From assembly GCF_040869045.1 (NCBI RefSeq), contig NC_090319.1, positions 391,359,601 to 391,423,600 on the forward strand: a stretch of 64,000 nucleotides of DNA, given 5' to 3'. The stretch comes from Eurosta solidaginis (lineage: Eukaryota > Arthropoda > Insecta > Diptera > Tephritidae). The notes below the pieces were generated by a model that saw nothing but the letters and a program-made list of their open reading frames with translations, made no database searches and was not told the DNA's origin. Of this stretch, positions 10,715-21,270 are shown piece after piece. The translations under genes and the position numbers were made by a program. The stretch's first letter is position 1; every line of letters starts with the position of its first letter.

Positions 10715-13700
10715 GCTTCCCAAGGCAGTCGGTTCTATGTACCGGAGCGACTCGGGATTTTTCCCGACCAAGGACTGTCATTTCAGTGTGACCCCATTTA
10801 ATTTGTTTCGTCCGTCCCACAAATTGTCATCCTCCCAGCAGCTCCTTGCAGCAGGACTGCTACATATTCTCTTACTCCGGGAAGGTATCGAACCCAATCC
10901 GGGTCCGTCTCCTGACCCCGGTCATGAGAAATGGTTTTGCTGCATTTGCCAGAAAAGAATCTTTTTAGGACGGTCATACTCTGTTCAGTGTGTCTCGTGC
11001 AAGGGATGGTTGCATCGGACAGGTTGTTCTGGGCTTGATCCCAAAACCCGACGTCCACGTAACTTTTATAAATCTTTTGTGGCTCCTTGCTGCTCACGCC
11101 CAAGGGCGTCCCGTAGTCTACGCCTAAGCGTATCCCCACTACCTTCCAGCAGCTTCGCTGCTCAGCAAGCCACAACAAGTACCCGCTGCTGCTCGCGCCC
11201 CACGGCGCCAACAACTCAAACAGCTGATACCACTCATGACTACTACCTTCGTAGTAGAGCTGGTAGCAATGCTGAGCATCAGCCCCTGCCCCCGTCTTCT
11301 TCTCCCCCCCTCTTTTCTGGCAGCAATCGTGCAGGTCAGGGAAACAGACTCTTAGTCCCTGCCTCCGTTTGCACCGTCTGCCAGCACAGAATATATAGGT
11401 TTGCGACATCCGCTCAATGCAGCTCCTGCCTTGGGTGGTGCCACTTTCCTAGATGTTCTGGTCTCCGCGACGGCAACCCCCCGACGGGTTTCATCGCGCC
11501 ATGTTGCCAGGTCGCAAACCCAAATCATCCGGGTACCCCAATGCTTGCCCAAGGGCGCCCAGTCCCAAGGCCACAACAGCAATTGCGTCCTGGCCTTCCA
11601 CAACCTAGGCGTAGTCACCCCTCACTTACCCCTAGAGTGGCGGCGTCACGCCTCATGCACTTCAGAATTCTGCAGTTCAACTGTAATGGACTAACTGGGA
11701 AGATTACGGAGATAGTCGATTTCATGAAGCGGCACAACATCCGCATTGCTGCGCTTCAAGAGACTAAACTCACAGCAAGATCTGCATTGCAGACCTGCTC
11801 TGGTTATAATGTCCACAGGAAAGACCGCGAGAGCGGAAATGGAGGCGGCCTCGCGTTTATTATACACCACTCTGTGCAATATCATATATTTGATCCTGGC
11901 ATCGACCGCAGTGACAATGTCTTAGAACGTCAAGGCCTATCTGTCCGGTCAGGCGATGCAAATCTAGAAATCATCAACATCTACATCCCTCCTGTCACCT
12001 GTTGCCCCAGTGGATACCGCCCTAATATCGAGGCCTTACTCACTGGCAACAATCGCATTATCTTAGGCGATTTCAATGCCCATCACGACCTATGGCATTC
12101 AAACTTGCGGGCGGACAGTAGGGGTGAGATGTTGGCGGATCAAATAGACGAAACGACGTTCTGCACAATAAACGGAGACGCCCCCACACGTATGGTAGGA
12201 AGCTGCCATAGCTCGCCAGATATCTCAATCGTGAGCGCAGAACTCGTAAACTGCGTCAACTGGCAGCCGATGGTAACATTGGCATCCGACCACCTGCCCA
12301 TAATTATTTCGTTCGAGCGTACTGCCGACTTCATCGTCACCGAAAAACGCACTTTCATAAACTTCAAAAAAGGAAAGTGGGAAGAATATAAATCTGCAAC
12401 AGACAGCAGCTTTGCTGCCCTCCCTATCCCGACTGATGCCCGCCAAGGGGAGCGTGCCTTCCGTAAGGTCATTGAATCCGCCTCGGCACATTTCATTCCC
12501 GCCGGGAGAATTCCCGAAATCCGGCCCCACTTCCCGGCGGAGGCCGCGAGCTTAGCGAGGGAACGCGACCTTATAAGACAGCTTGATCCAGGCGACCCCC
12601 AAATAAGGGATATAAACCAACGCATCAGATTGCTTGTGGACGAACACAAGCGGGCGAAATGGGAAGAGCACCTAAGAGGTTGTAACCTCTCTACCGGTGT
12701 AGGTAAACTTTGGTCCACCGTAAAGTCCCTATCGAATCCGACTAAGCACAAAGACAAAGTTTCCATCGCCTTTGGCGATAAGGTGCTGTCGGATGCGAAA
12801 AAATGCGCGAGCGCTTTCTGCCGACAATATATAATGCATCCTACGGTCGACAAAGATAGACGGAGAGCCAATAGACACGCACATAAACACAAACTCAGCG
12901 CGTCACCAATTACCATCACCGCTAGAGAGGTTGAGGACGCCATTGGTCGCGCTAAACCATCCAAAGCAGTGGGCCCAGACGGCATAGCCATGCCGATGCT
13001 TAAAAACCTAGGGAAAGAGGGTTTCAAATACTTAGCGCATGTCTTCAACCTGTCTCTTTCCACCTTTGTCATACCCGAGAAATGGAAAATGGCCAAGGTG
13101 GTCCCGCTACTAAAGCCTGGGAAACCAGCTAACGTAGGTGAGTCATATCGTCCGATATCTCTCCTATCGCCAGTGGCAAAGACGCTTGAAGCCATTTTGC
13201 TCCCTTATTTCCAAGCACATTTGCAGCTAGCCCCTCATCAGCATGGCTTCAGAAAACTCCATAGCACTACCTCCGCGCTAAATGTCATTAGCACCCAGAT
13301 AAATTGCGGTTTGAATCAATATCCCCACCATAGAACAGTACTCGTAGCGTTAGACCTATCAAAAGCTTTTGATACGGTCAACCATGGCTCGTTACTGCAA
13401 GACCTGGAAGGGTCCACCCTTCCCCCATGTCTTAAAAGGTGGACCGCAAATTATCTGGGTGGTCGGCAGGCATCGGTGCAATTCAGAAACGAAACATCAA
13501 AACAAAGGAGAATTAAACAAGGGGTGCCACAGGGTGGTGTCCTATTCCCGCTTTTGTTTAATTTCTACATATCTAAGCTACCTTCACCACCGGAAGGAGT
13601 CACAATCGTTTCCTATGCCGATGACTGCACAATAATGGCCACAGGCCCAGGCCCAAAGATCGATGAGCTATGCAATAAAATAAACGGCTATCTCCCTGAT

Positions 13701-14775
13701 CTCTCCAGTTTTTTCGCCTCGCGAAACCTGGCATTGTCACCGACTAAATCTTCCGCGACCTTATTTACAACATGGACGCCCCAAATGTCGACCATATTGA
13801 ACATCCACGTCGATGGCACTACGCTACCGACTGTCCCACACCCCAAAATCTTGGGTGTGACGTTTGATCAGGATCTACATTTTGGTGCGCACGCAACCGC
13901 AATTGTTCCAAGAATTCAGAGCCGTAATAAAATCCTCAAATCCCTTGCTGGCAGTACCTGGGGAAAAGATAAAGAAACGCTCTTGACCACATACAAAGCA
14001 ATTAGCCAGCCGATTACGTGCTACGCGTCACCCATATGGTCGCCAAGCCTAAAAACCACCCACTGGAAGAAACTACAGGCCTGCCAAAATACTGCTCTCA
14101 GAATCGCCACGGGCTGTCTTCTTATGTCCCCAGAACACCATCTGCATAATGAGGCGAGAATAGTCCCCATCAGGGAGAGAAATGAGATGCTGACTAAACA
14201 GTTTCTGTTGAATACCCAGAAACCTGGGCATCCCAACATACATCTGATTGACGAACCAGCACCGCCTAGGGGCCTAAGGAGTCATCTCCGTAAGCATTTT
14301 GAGGAAATACGGCACCTGAGAACCCAGCCGTATGAAGCGGAAAAACACAAGCAGGTCCTTGGTGAACTCCATAGACAGGCGTCGGACCTTTATGTCGGGA
14401 ATTGCCCGGTGAATCCAGTACTTGAAGAAAAATATCCAGAACTCGCAGAAGAGGAACGCATACTCCCCAGGGAAACGCGTGTCACTCTTGCTCAACTTCG
14501 TTCTGGATACTGTAACAGGTTAAACTCTTACCTATCCAGAATCAACCCCGACATACAAAATGTATGCCCTGCTTGCAATGTGTCCCCACATGACACCAAC
14601 CATCTCTTTAATTGTAATGTGGAACCAACGCCTCTAACACCCCTTTCCTTATGGTCCACCCCTGTTGAAACGGCAAGTTTCCTTGGACTCCCGTTAGAGG
14701 ATATTGATGACAATTTGTGATCGGTCGCGCCTATTGGGTGGGGCGAGCATTGCTAAAACAACAACAACAACAACA
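10715..14775 (+). mobile_element. G2: full-length Ingi-like LINE inserted into G1
   Basis: G2 starts with the same GCTTCCCAAGGCAG as G1 and ends ...GCATTGCTAAAACAACAACAAC. The 12-bp sequence TAGACGGAGAGC occurs before it (10703-10714) and after it (14776-14787). After the second copy G1 continues exactly where it stopped. At 4,061 bp with one intact ORF and matching 5' ends, it is a complete, probably young copy. Target-primed reverse transcription with an APE endonuclease gives such variable-length duplications. Confidence 0.85.
10737..14720 (+). CDS. Ingi-like retrotransposon polyprotein with 2A-like site, zinc fingers, endonuclease and reverse transcriptase
   Basis: A single frame of 1,327 codons. 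I chose ATG 10737 because the open frame upstream belongs to G1 and both copies share this start. Domains: a hydrophobic leader ending in EGIEPNPGP (residues 49-57), a 2A-like ribosome-skipping site; PHD-like fingers at about 66-100 and 211-243 (WFCCIC..C..CKGWLHRTGC; VCTVC..CSSCLGWCH); AP endonuclease about 308-530 (LQFNCNG, LQETKL, GDFNAHH, SDHLPI); reverse transcriptase about 735-1010 (LDLSKAFD, GVPQGGVL, SYADD 959-963); and a terminal CPACN...HDTNHLFNC knuckle. No RNase H is seen. All the catalytic motifs I looked for are present. One deviation is VLFPLL where the sister copies read VLSPLL. It is antisense to the host gene. Confidence 0.85.
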   Translation: MYRSDSGFFPTKDCHFSVTPFNLFRPSHKLSSSQQLLAAGLLHILLLREGIEPNPGPSPDPGHEKWFCCICQKRIFLGRSYSVQCVSCKGWLHRTGCSGLDPKTRRPRNFYKSFVAPCCSRPRASRSLRLSVSPLPSSSFAAQQATTSTRCCSRPTAPTTQTADTTHDYYLRSRAGSNAEHQPLPPSSSPPLFSGSNRAGQGNRLLVPASVCTVCQHRIYRFATSAQCSSCLGWCHFPRCSGLRDGNPPTGFIAPCCQVANPNHPGTPMLAQGRPVPRPQQQLRPGLPQPRRSHPSLTPRVAASRLMHFRILQFNCNGLTGKITEIVDFMKRHNIRIAALQETKLTARSALQTCSGYNVHRKDRESGNGGGLAFIIHHSVQYHIFDPGIDRSDNVLERQGLSVRSGDANLEIINIYIPPVTCCPSGYRPNIEALLTGNNRIILGDFNAHHDLWHSNLRADSRGEMLADQIDETTFCTINGDAPTRMVGSCHSSPDISIVSAELVNCVNWQPMVTLASDHLPIIISFERTADFIVTEKRTFINFKKGKWEEYKSATDSSFAALPIPTDARQGERAFRKVIESASAHFIPAGRIPEIRPHFPAEAASLARERDLIRQLDPGDPQIRDINQRIRLLVDEHKRAKWEEHLRGCNLSTGVGKLWSTVKSLSNPTKHKDKVSIAFGDKVLSDAKKCASAFCRQYIMHPTVDKDRRRANRHAHKHKLSASPITITAREVEDAIGRAKPSKAVGPDGIAMPMLKNLGKEGFKYLAHVFNLSLSTFVIPEKWKMAKVVPLLKPGKPANVGESYRPISLLSPVAKTLEAILLPYFQAHLQLAPHQHGFRKLHSTTSALNVISTQINCGLNQYPHHRTVLVALDLSKAFDTVNHGSLLQDLEGSTLPPCLKRWTANYLGGRQASVQFRNETSKQRRIKQGVPQGGVLFPLLFNFYISKLPSPPEGVTIVSYADDCTIMATGPGPKIDELCNKINGYLPDLSSFFASRNLALSPTKSSATLFTTWTPQMSTILNIHVDGTTLPTVPHPKILGVTFDQDLHFGAHATAIVPRIQSRNKILKSLAGSTWGKDKETLLTTYKAISQPITCYASPIWSPSLKTTHWKKLQACQNTALRIATGCLLMSPEHHLHNEARIVPIRERNEMLTKQFLLNTQKPGHPNIHLIDEPAPPRGLRSHLRKHFEEIRHLRTQPYEAEKHKQVLGELHRQASDLYVGNCPVNPVLEEKYPELAEEERILPRETRVTLAQLRSGYCNRLNSYLSRINPDIQNVCPACNVSPHDTNHLFNCNVEPTPLTPLSLWSTPVETASFLGLPLEDIDDNL

Positions 14776-14787
14776 TAGACGGAGAGC

Positions 14788-16642
14788 CAATAGACACGCA
14801 CATAAACACAAATTCAGCGCGTCACCAATCACCATCACCGCTAAAGAGGTTGAGGACGCCATTGGTCGTGCTAAACCATCCAAAGCAGTGGGCCCAGACG
14901 GCATAGCCATGCCGATGCTTAAAAGCCTAGGGAAAGAGGGTTTCAAATATTTGGCGCATGTCTTCAACCTGTTTCTTTCCACCTTTGTCATACCCGAAAA
15001 ATGGAAAATGGCCAAGGTGGTCCCGCTACTAAAGCCTGGGAAACCAGCTAACATAGGAGAGTCGTATCGTCCGATATCTCTCCTATCGCCAGTAGCAAAG
15101 ACGCTTGAAGCCATTTTGCTCCCCTATTTCCAAGCAAATTTGCAGCTACCCTGTCATCAGCATGGCTTCAGAAAACTCAATAGCACTACCACCGCGCTAA
15201 ATGCCATTAGCACCCAGATAAATTGCGGTTTAAATCAAAACCCCTACCATAGAACAGTACTCGTAGCGCTAGACCTATCAAAAGCTTTTGATACGGTCAA
15301 CCATGGCTCGTTACTGCCAGACCTGGAAGGGTCTACCCTCCCCCCATGTCTTAAAAGGTAGACCGCAAATTATCTTGGTGGTCGGCAGGCATCGGTGCAA
15401 TTTAGAAACGAAACATCAAAACCAAGAAGAATTAAAAAAGGGGTGCCACAAAGTGGTGTCCTGTCCCCACTTTTGTTTAATTTCTACATGTCTAAGCTAT
15501 CTTCACCACCGGAAGGAGTCACAATCGTTTCCTACGCCGATGATTGCACAATAATGGCCACAGGCCCAGGCCCACAGATCGATGAGCTATGCAATAGAAT
15601 AAACGGCTACCTCCCTGATCTCTCCAATTTTTTTGCCTCGCGAAAACTGGCATTATCACCGACTAAATCTTCCGCGACCTTATTTACAACATGGACGTCC
15701 CAAATGTCGACCATTTTGAACATCCACGTCGATGGCACTACGCTACCGAATGTCCTACAACACCCCAAAATCTTGGGTGTGACGTTTGATCAGGATCTAC
15801 ATTTTGGTGAGCACGCAGCCGCAATTGTTCCGAGAATTCAGAGCCGTAACAAAATCCTCAAATCCCTCGCTGGCAGTACCTGGGGAAAAGATAAAGAAAC
15901 GCTCATGACTACATACAAAGCAATTAGCCAACCGATTACGTGCTACGCGTCACCCATATGGTCGCCAAGCCTAAAAATCATCCACTGGAAGAAACTACAG
16001 GCCTGCCAAAATACTGCTCTCAGAATCGCCACGGGCTGTCTTCTTATGTCCCCAGAACACCACCTGCATAATGAGGCGAGAATACTCCCCATCAGGGAGA
16101 GAAATGAGATGCTGACCAAACAGTTCCTGTTGAATACCCAGAAACCTGGGTATCCCAACAGACATCTGATTGATGACCCAGCACCGCCTAGGGGCTTAAG
16201 GAGTCATCTCCGTAAGCTTTTTGAGGAAATACGGCACCTGAGAACCCAGCCGTATAAAGTGAAAAAACACAAGCAGGTCCTTGGTGAACTCCATAAACAG
16301 GCGTCGGAACTTTATGCTGGGAATTGCACGGTGAATCCAGTACTTAAAGAAAATTATCCAAAACTCGCGGAAGAGGAACGCATACTCCCCAGTGAAACGC
16401 GTGTCACTCTTGCTCAACTTCGTTCTGGATACTGTAACAGGTTAAACTCTTACCTATCCAGAATCAACCCCGACATACAAAATGTATGCCCCGCTTGCAA
16501 TGTGTCCCCACATGACACCAACCATCTCTTCAATTGTAATGTGGAACCAACGCCTCTAACACCCCTTTCCTTATGGTCCACCCCTGTTGAAACGGCAAGT
16601 TTCCTTGGACTCCCGTTAGAGGATATTGATGACAATTTGTGA
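14788..16642 (+). pseudogene. G1 3' half: reverse transcriptase and C-terminus
   Basis: This resumes G1 after G2. The frame runs from about 14776 (RRRANRHAHKHKFSASPI) to a stop TAG at 15360 (tryptophan in G2), then is open again 15395-16642. It keeps LDLSKAFD, GVPQSGVLSPLL, SYADDC and the terminal CPACNVSPHDTNHLFNC knuckle. It is dead because of the stop and because its own 5' half is broken. It differs from G2 by scattered substitutions, which supports an older age. Confidence 0.8.
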
Positions 16643-16701
16643 TCGGTCGCGGCTATTAGGTGGGGCGAGCATTGCTACAACAACAACAACAACATCCCAG
16701 C

Positions 16702-17003
16702 TCAGCACCGACACCCACACCGCTTTTTTGTTTAAATATGGTACGAGTGTCACGAACCACAATATTCGGGAGGTTCATATTGTTAATTAAGGCGAGGTGC
16801 ACACGAGGCTACGCGTCATAGACGCTGCAGGCGAAATTTGTACGCTTTGATGCCGAACACATGTATTTGAATGGAGAGCTGAATACGAGGCGTCAGCTGC
16901 ATGAAAGCGACAAAGCAAGAAATTTTCGTGTAGCTAAGCGTACAGCAATGTTGGTCGCTGAGCGTACGCACGCTTGAAAAAAGGAAGAACAAAATGTTTG
17001 AAA
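16702..17003 (-). pseudogene. J1 5' part with ORF1 start
   Basis: On the minus strand, the frame MNLPNIVVRDTRTIFKQKSG (about 16785-16702) leads directly into the G1 insertion point and continues at 8567. The sequence further 5' (16790-17003) is probably J1 untranslated leader. The outer boundary is not defined. Confidence 0.45.
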
Positions 17004-17004
17004 A

Positions 17005-17212
17005 ATGATCGCACTCTATCGTGAAGGAAGTTTTGGGGAATGCAAAGAAGCTGTCTGGCTCAACTATTTATATTGATAAGGACCTCGACGAGCATCAGCG
17101 CTTGCAAAAAAAGTTCTTCTACAGCTTAAGAAGGACTTATTTGCCCTAGATCGCTCTAAGAAGGCACTTGTGTATAATAATACGATGCGTGTCAACAACA
17201 AGTGGCTCCGAT
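17005..17212 (+). repeat. J3: inverted second copy of J1 ORF1 segment
   Basis: About 208 bp are the reverse complement of 8370-8567 with few differences (GATCGCACTCTAT ... AAGTGGCTCCGA). It abuts the truncated Ingi copy G3 at 17213. It is a jockey fragment in the opposite orientation to J1, giving an inverted pair around the Ingi cluster. Confidence 0.7.
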
Positions 17213-20200
17213 TGCATCGGACAGGTTGTTCTGGGCTTGACCCCAAAACCCGACGTCCACGTAACTTTTATAAATCTTTTGTGGCTCCTTGCTGTTCACG
17301 CCCAAGGGCGTCCCGTAGTCTACGCCTAAGCGCCCCCACTACCTGCCAGCAGCCCCGCTGCTCAGCAAGCCACAACAAGTACCCGCTGCTGCTCGCGCCC
17401 CACGGCAACTCAAACAGCTGCTACGACTCATAACTACTATCTTCGTAGTAGAGTCGGTAGCAATGCTGAGCATCAGCCCCTGCCCGCGTCTTCTCCCACC
17501 TCTTTTCCGGCAGCAATCGTGTAGGTCAGGGAAACAGACTCTTAGTCCCTACCTCCGTTTGCACCGTTTGCCAGCACAGAATATATATGTTTGCGACATC
17601 CGCCCAATGCACCTCCTGCCTTGGGTGGTGCCACTTTCCTAGATGTTCTGGTCTCCGCGACGGCAACCCCCCGACGGGTTTCCTCGCGCCATGTTGCCAG
17701 GTTGTTGTTGTTGTTGTTGTAGCGATAAGGTTGCTCCCCGAAGGCTTTGGGGAGTATTATCGATGTGATGGTCCTTTGCCGGATACAGATCCGGTACACT
17801 CCGGTACCACAGCACCATTAAGGTGCTAGCCCACGATCTCGGGAACGATTTATGTGGCCACATCAAACCTTCAGGCCATCCCCTCCCTCCCCACCCCCAA
17901 GTTCCATGAGGAGCTTGGGGTCGCCAGAGCCTGGTCTCGCCGCGGATAGGTGAGGTTGACAATTGGGTTTGGAGAAGCTATATATTGCGCTGGCAACCTG
18001 AAGGGTTGCGCTACACACCCCTTGAATCTGGTATTTTAGTCGCCTCTTACGACAGGCATACCTACCGCGGGTATATTCTGACTCCCTTACCCGCTGGGGG
18101 ATGTTGCCAGGTCGCAAACACAAATCATCCGGGTACCCCAATGCTTGCCCAAGGACGCCCAGTCCCAGGGCCTCAACAGCAATTGCGTCGTAGCCTTCCT
18201 CAGGCGTAGTCACCCGTCACTTACCCCCAGAGTGGCGACGTCTCCCCCTATGCACTTCAGAATTCTGCAGTTAAACTGTAATGGACTAACTGGGAAGATT
18301 ACGTAGATAGTCGATTTCATGAAGCGGCATAACGTCCGCATTGCTGCGATTCAAGAGACTAAACTCACAGCGAGATCTGCATTGCAGACCTGCTCTGGGT
18401 ATAATGTCCACAGAAAAGATCGCTAGAGCGGAAATGGAGGCGGCCTCGCGTTTATCATACACCACTCTGTGCAGTATTATATATTTGATCCTGGCATCGA
18501 CCGCAGGGACAATGCCTGTCCGGTCAGGCGATGCAAACCTAGAAATCATCAACATCTACATCCCTCCTGCCACCTCTTGACCCAGTGGATACCGCCCTAA
18601 TATCAGCGCCTTACTCACTGGCAACAATCGCATTATCTTAGGCGATTTCAATGCCCATCCCGATCTATGGCATTCAAATTTGCGGGCGGACAGTAGGGGT
18701 GAGATGTTGGCGGATCAAATAGAAGAAACGACGTTCTGCACAATAAACGGAGACGCCCTCACACGTATGGTAGGAAGCTGTCACAGTTCGCCAGATATCT
18801 CAATCGTGAGCACAGAACTCGTAAACTGCGTCAACTGGCAGCCGATGGTAACATTGGCATCCGCCCACCTGCCTATACTTATTTCGCTCGAGCGTACCGC
18901 CGACTTCATCTTCACAGAAAAACGCACTTTCTTTTACAGACAACCTCTTTGCTGCCCTCCCTATCCCGACTGATGCCCGCCAAAGGGGCGTGCCTTCCGC
19001 AAGGTCATTGAATCCGCCTCGGCACGTTTCATTCCCGCCGGGAGAATTCACGAAATTCTGCCCCACTTCCCGGCGGAGGCCGCAAACTAGCGAGAGAACG
19101 TGACCTTATAAGACAGCTTGATCCAGGCGATCCCCAAATAAGGGATATAAACCAACGCATCAGATTGCTTGTGGATGAACACAAGCGGGCGAAATGGGAG
19201 GAGCACCTAAGAGGTTGTAACCTCTCTACCGGTGTGGGTAAACTTTCCACCGTAAAGTCCCTATCGAATCCGTCTAAGCTCAAAGACAAAGTTTCCATCG
19301 CCTTTGGCGATAAAGTGCTGTCGGATGCGAAAAAATGCGCGAGCGCTTTTTGCCGATAATATATAATGCATTCTACGGTCGACAAAGATAGACGGAGGGC
19401 CAACAGACACGCACATATACACAAATTCAGCGCGTCACCAATCACCATCACCGCTAAAGAGGTTGAGGACGCCATTGGTCGTGCTGAACCATCCAAAGCA
19501 GTGGGCCCAGACGGCATAGCCATGCCGATGCTTAAACGCCTAGGGAAAGAGGGTTTCAAATATTTGGCGCATGTCTTCAACCTGTCTCTTTCCACCTTTG
19601 TCATACCCGAAAAATGGAAAATGGCCAAGGTGGTCCCGCTACTAAAGCCTGGGAAACCAGCTAACATAGGAGAGTCGTATCGTCCGATATCTCTCCTATC
19701 GCCAGTAGCAAAGACGCTTGAAGCCATTTTGCTCCCCTATTTCCAAGCAAATTTGCAGCTACCCTGTCATCAGCATGGCTTCAGAAAACTCAATAGCACT
19801 ACCACCGCGCTAAATGCCAATAGCACCCAGATAAATTGCGGTTTAAATCAAAACCCCCACCATAGAACAGTACTCGTAGCGCTAGACCTATCAAAAGCTT
19901 TTGATAGGTCAACCATGGCTCGTTACTGCAAGACCTGGAAGGGTCTACCCTCCCCCCATGTCTTAAAAGGTGGACCGCAAATTATCTGGGTGGTCGGCAA
20001 GCATCGGTGCGATTTAGAAACGAAACATCAAAACCAAGAAGAATTAAAAAAGGGGTGCCACAAAGTGGTGTCCTGTCCCCACTTTTGTTTAATTTCTACA
20101 TATCTAAGCTATCTTCACCACCGGAAGGAGTCACAATCGTTTCCTACGACGATGATTGCACAATAATGGCCACAGGCCCAGGCCCACAGATCGATGAGCT

Positions 20201-21270
20201 ATGCAATAGAATAAACGGCTACCTCCCTGATCTCTCCAGTTTTTTCGCCTCGCGAAACCTGGCATTATCACCGACTAAATCTTCCGCGACCTTATTTACA
20301 ACATGGACGTCCCAAATGTCGACCGTTTTGAACATCCACGTCGATGGCACTACGCTACCGATTGTCCTACACCCCAAAATCTTGGGTGTGACGTTTGATC
20401 AGGATCTACATTTTGGTGAGCACGCAGCCGCAATTGTTCCGAGAATTTAGAGCCGTAACAAAATCCTCAAATCCCTCGCTGGCAGTACTTGGGGAAAAGA
20501 TAAAGAAACGCTCATGACTACATACAAAACAATTAGCCAGCCGATTAAGTGCTACGCGTCACCCATATAGTCGCCAAGCCTAAAAATTACCCACTGGAAG
20601 AAGCGACAGGCCTGCCAAAATACTGCTCTCAGAATCGCCACGGGCTATCTTCTTATTTTCCAAGAACACCATCTGCATAATGAAGCGAGAATACTCCCCA
20701 TCAGGGAGAATACACAGAATCCTGAGCATCCCAACAGACATCTGATTGATGAGCCAGCACCGCCTAGGGGTTTAAGGAGTCATCTCCGTAAGCATTTTGA
20801 GGAAATACGGCACCTGATAACCCAGCCGTATGAAGCGAAAAAACACAAGCAGGTCCTTGGTGAACGCCACAAACAGGCGTCGGGACTTTATGCCGGGAAT
20901 TGCCCGGTGAATCCAGTACTCAAAGAAAAGTATCCAAAACTCGCGGAAAAGAAACGCATACTCCCCAAGGAAACGCGTGTCACTCTTGCTCAACTTCGTT
21001 CTGGATACTGTACCAGGTTAAACTCTTACCTATCCAGAATCAACCCCGACATACAAAATGTATGCCCCGCTTGCAATGTGTCCCCACATGACACCAACCA
21101 TCTCTTTAGTTGTAATGTGGAACCAACGCCTCTAACACCCCTTTCCTTATGGTCCACCCCTGTTGAAACAGCAAGTTTCCTTGGACACCCGTTAGAGGAT
21201 ATTGATGACAATTTGTGATCGGTCGCGGCTGTTAGGTGGGGCGAAGCACTGCTACAACAACAACAACAAC
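17213..21270 (+). pseudogene. G3: 5'-truncated, degenerate Ingi-like LINE
   Basis: G3 begins inside the first zinc finger (LHRTGCSGLDPKTRR), lacking about the first 300 bp of G2, and ends ...ACTGCTACAACAACAAC at 21270. It carries many stops, frameshifts and small deletions (for example near 18422, 18578, 18930, 19085, 19905, 20450 and 20570). The catalytic YADD reads YDDD at about 20150. A SINE-like retroposon sits at 17701-18100. No clear target duplication was found. Confidence 0.8.
17701..18100 (-). mobile_element. SINE-like retroposon F, copy 1
   Basis: A 400-bp non-coding unit on the minus strand. It starts CCCCCAGCGGGTAAGGGAGT and ends ...CTTATCGCTACAACAACAAC. It is flanked by ATGTTGCCAG (17691-17700 and 18101-18110, with GT also shared). 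It is inserted in G3. No protein frame and no convincing pol III A/B boxes were found, so the promoter class is unknown. The (CAA)n tail matches the Ingi-like LINE. Confidence 0.8.

Larger units (their letters stand above)
8576..16693 (+). mobile_element. G1: Ingi-like LINE, split by a second copy of itself
   Basis: G1 begins GCTTCCCAAGGCAG at 8576 and ends in a (CAA)n tail at 16693. It is flanked by ATCCCAGC (8568-8575 and 16694-16701). Its 5' half runs to 10714, and its 3' half resumes at 14776/14788 after the nested copy G2. Without G2 it is about 4.05 kb, the same length as G2, so it was full length. It sits in J1 ORF1. Confidence 0.8.
3518..17003 (-). mobile_element. J1: jockey-like non-LTR retrotransposon, interrupted by hAT and Ingi insertions
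   Basis: Read on the minus strand: a 5' part with ORF1 start (about 17003-16702), then ORF1 end (8575-8112), the endonuclease (5720-4916) and the reverse-transcriptase C-terminus (4690-3689). It ends in a short (TAC)n-like tail at about 3530-3518. Two later insertions split it: G1 (8576-16693, duplicating ATCCCAGC) and a hAT-type element (5729-8103, duplicating GCTATATT). Sequence on the two sides of each insertion continues the same reading. The central reverse-transcriptase palm is deleted near 4690-4700. The exact 5' end is uncertain. Confidence 0.65.

Noticed and set aside
12140..13195. Long minus-strand frame of 351 codons opposite the LINE
   Set aside because: It is the antisense shadow of the reverse-transcriptase/endonuclease frame and recurs in every LINE copy.
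16664..21270. Short CAA repeats as a CRISPR-like or satellite array
   Set aside because: They are the 3' tails of LINE and SINE copies, directly preceded by the same conserved 3' sequence.
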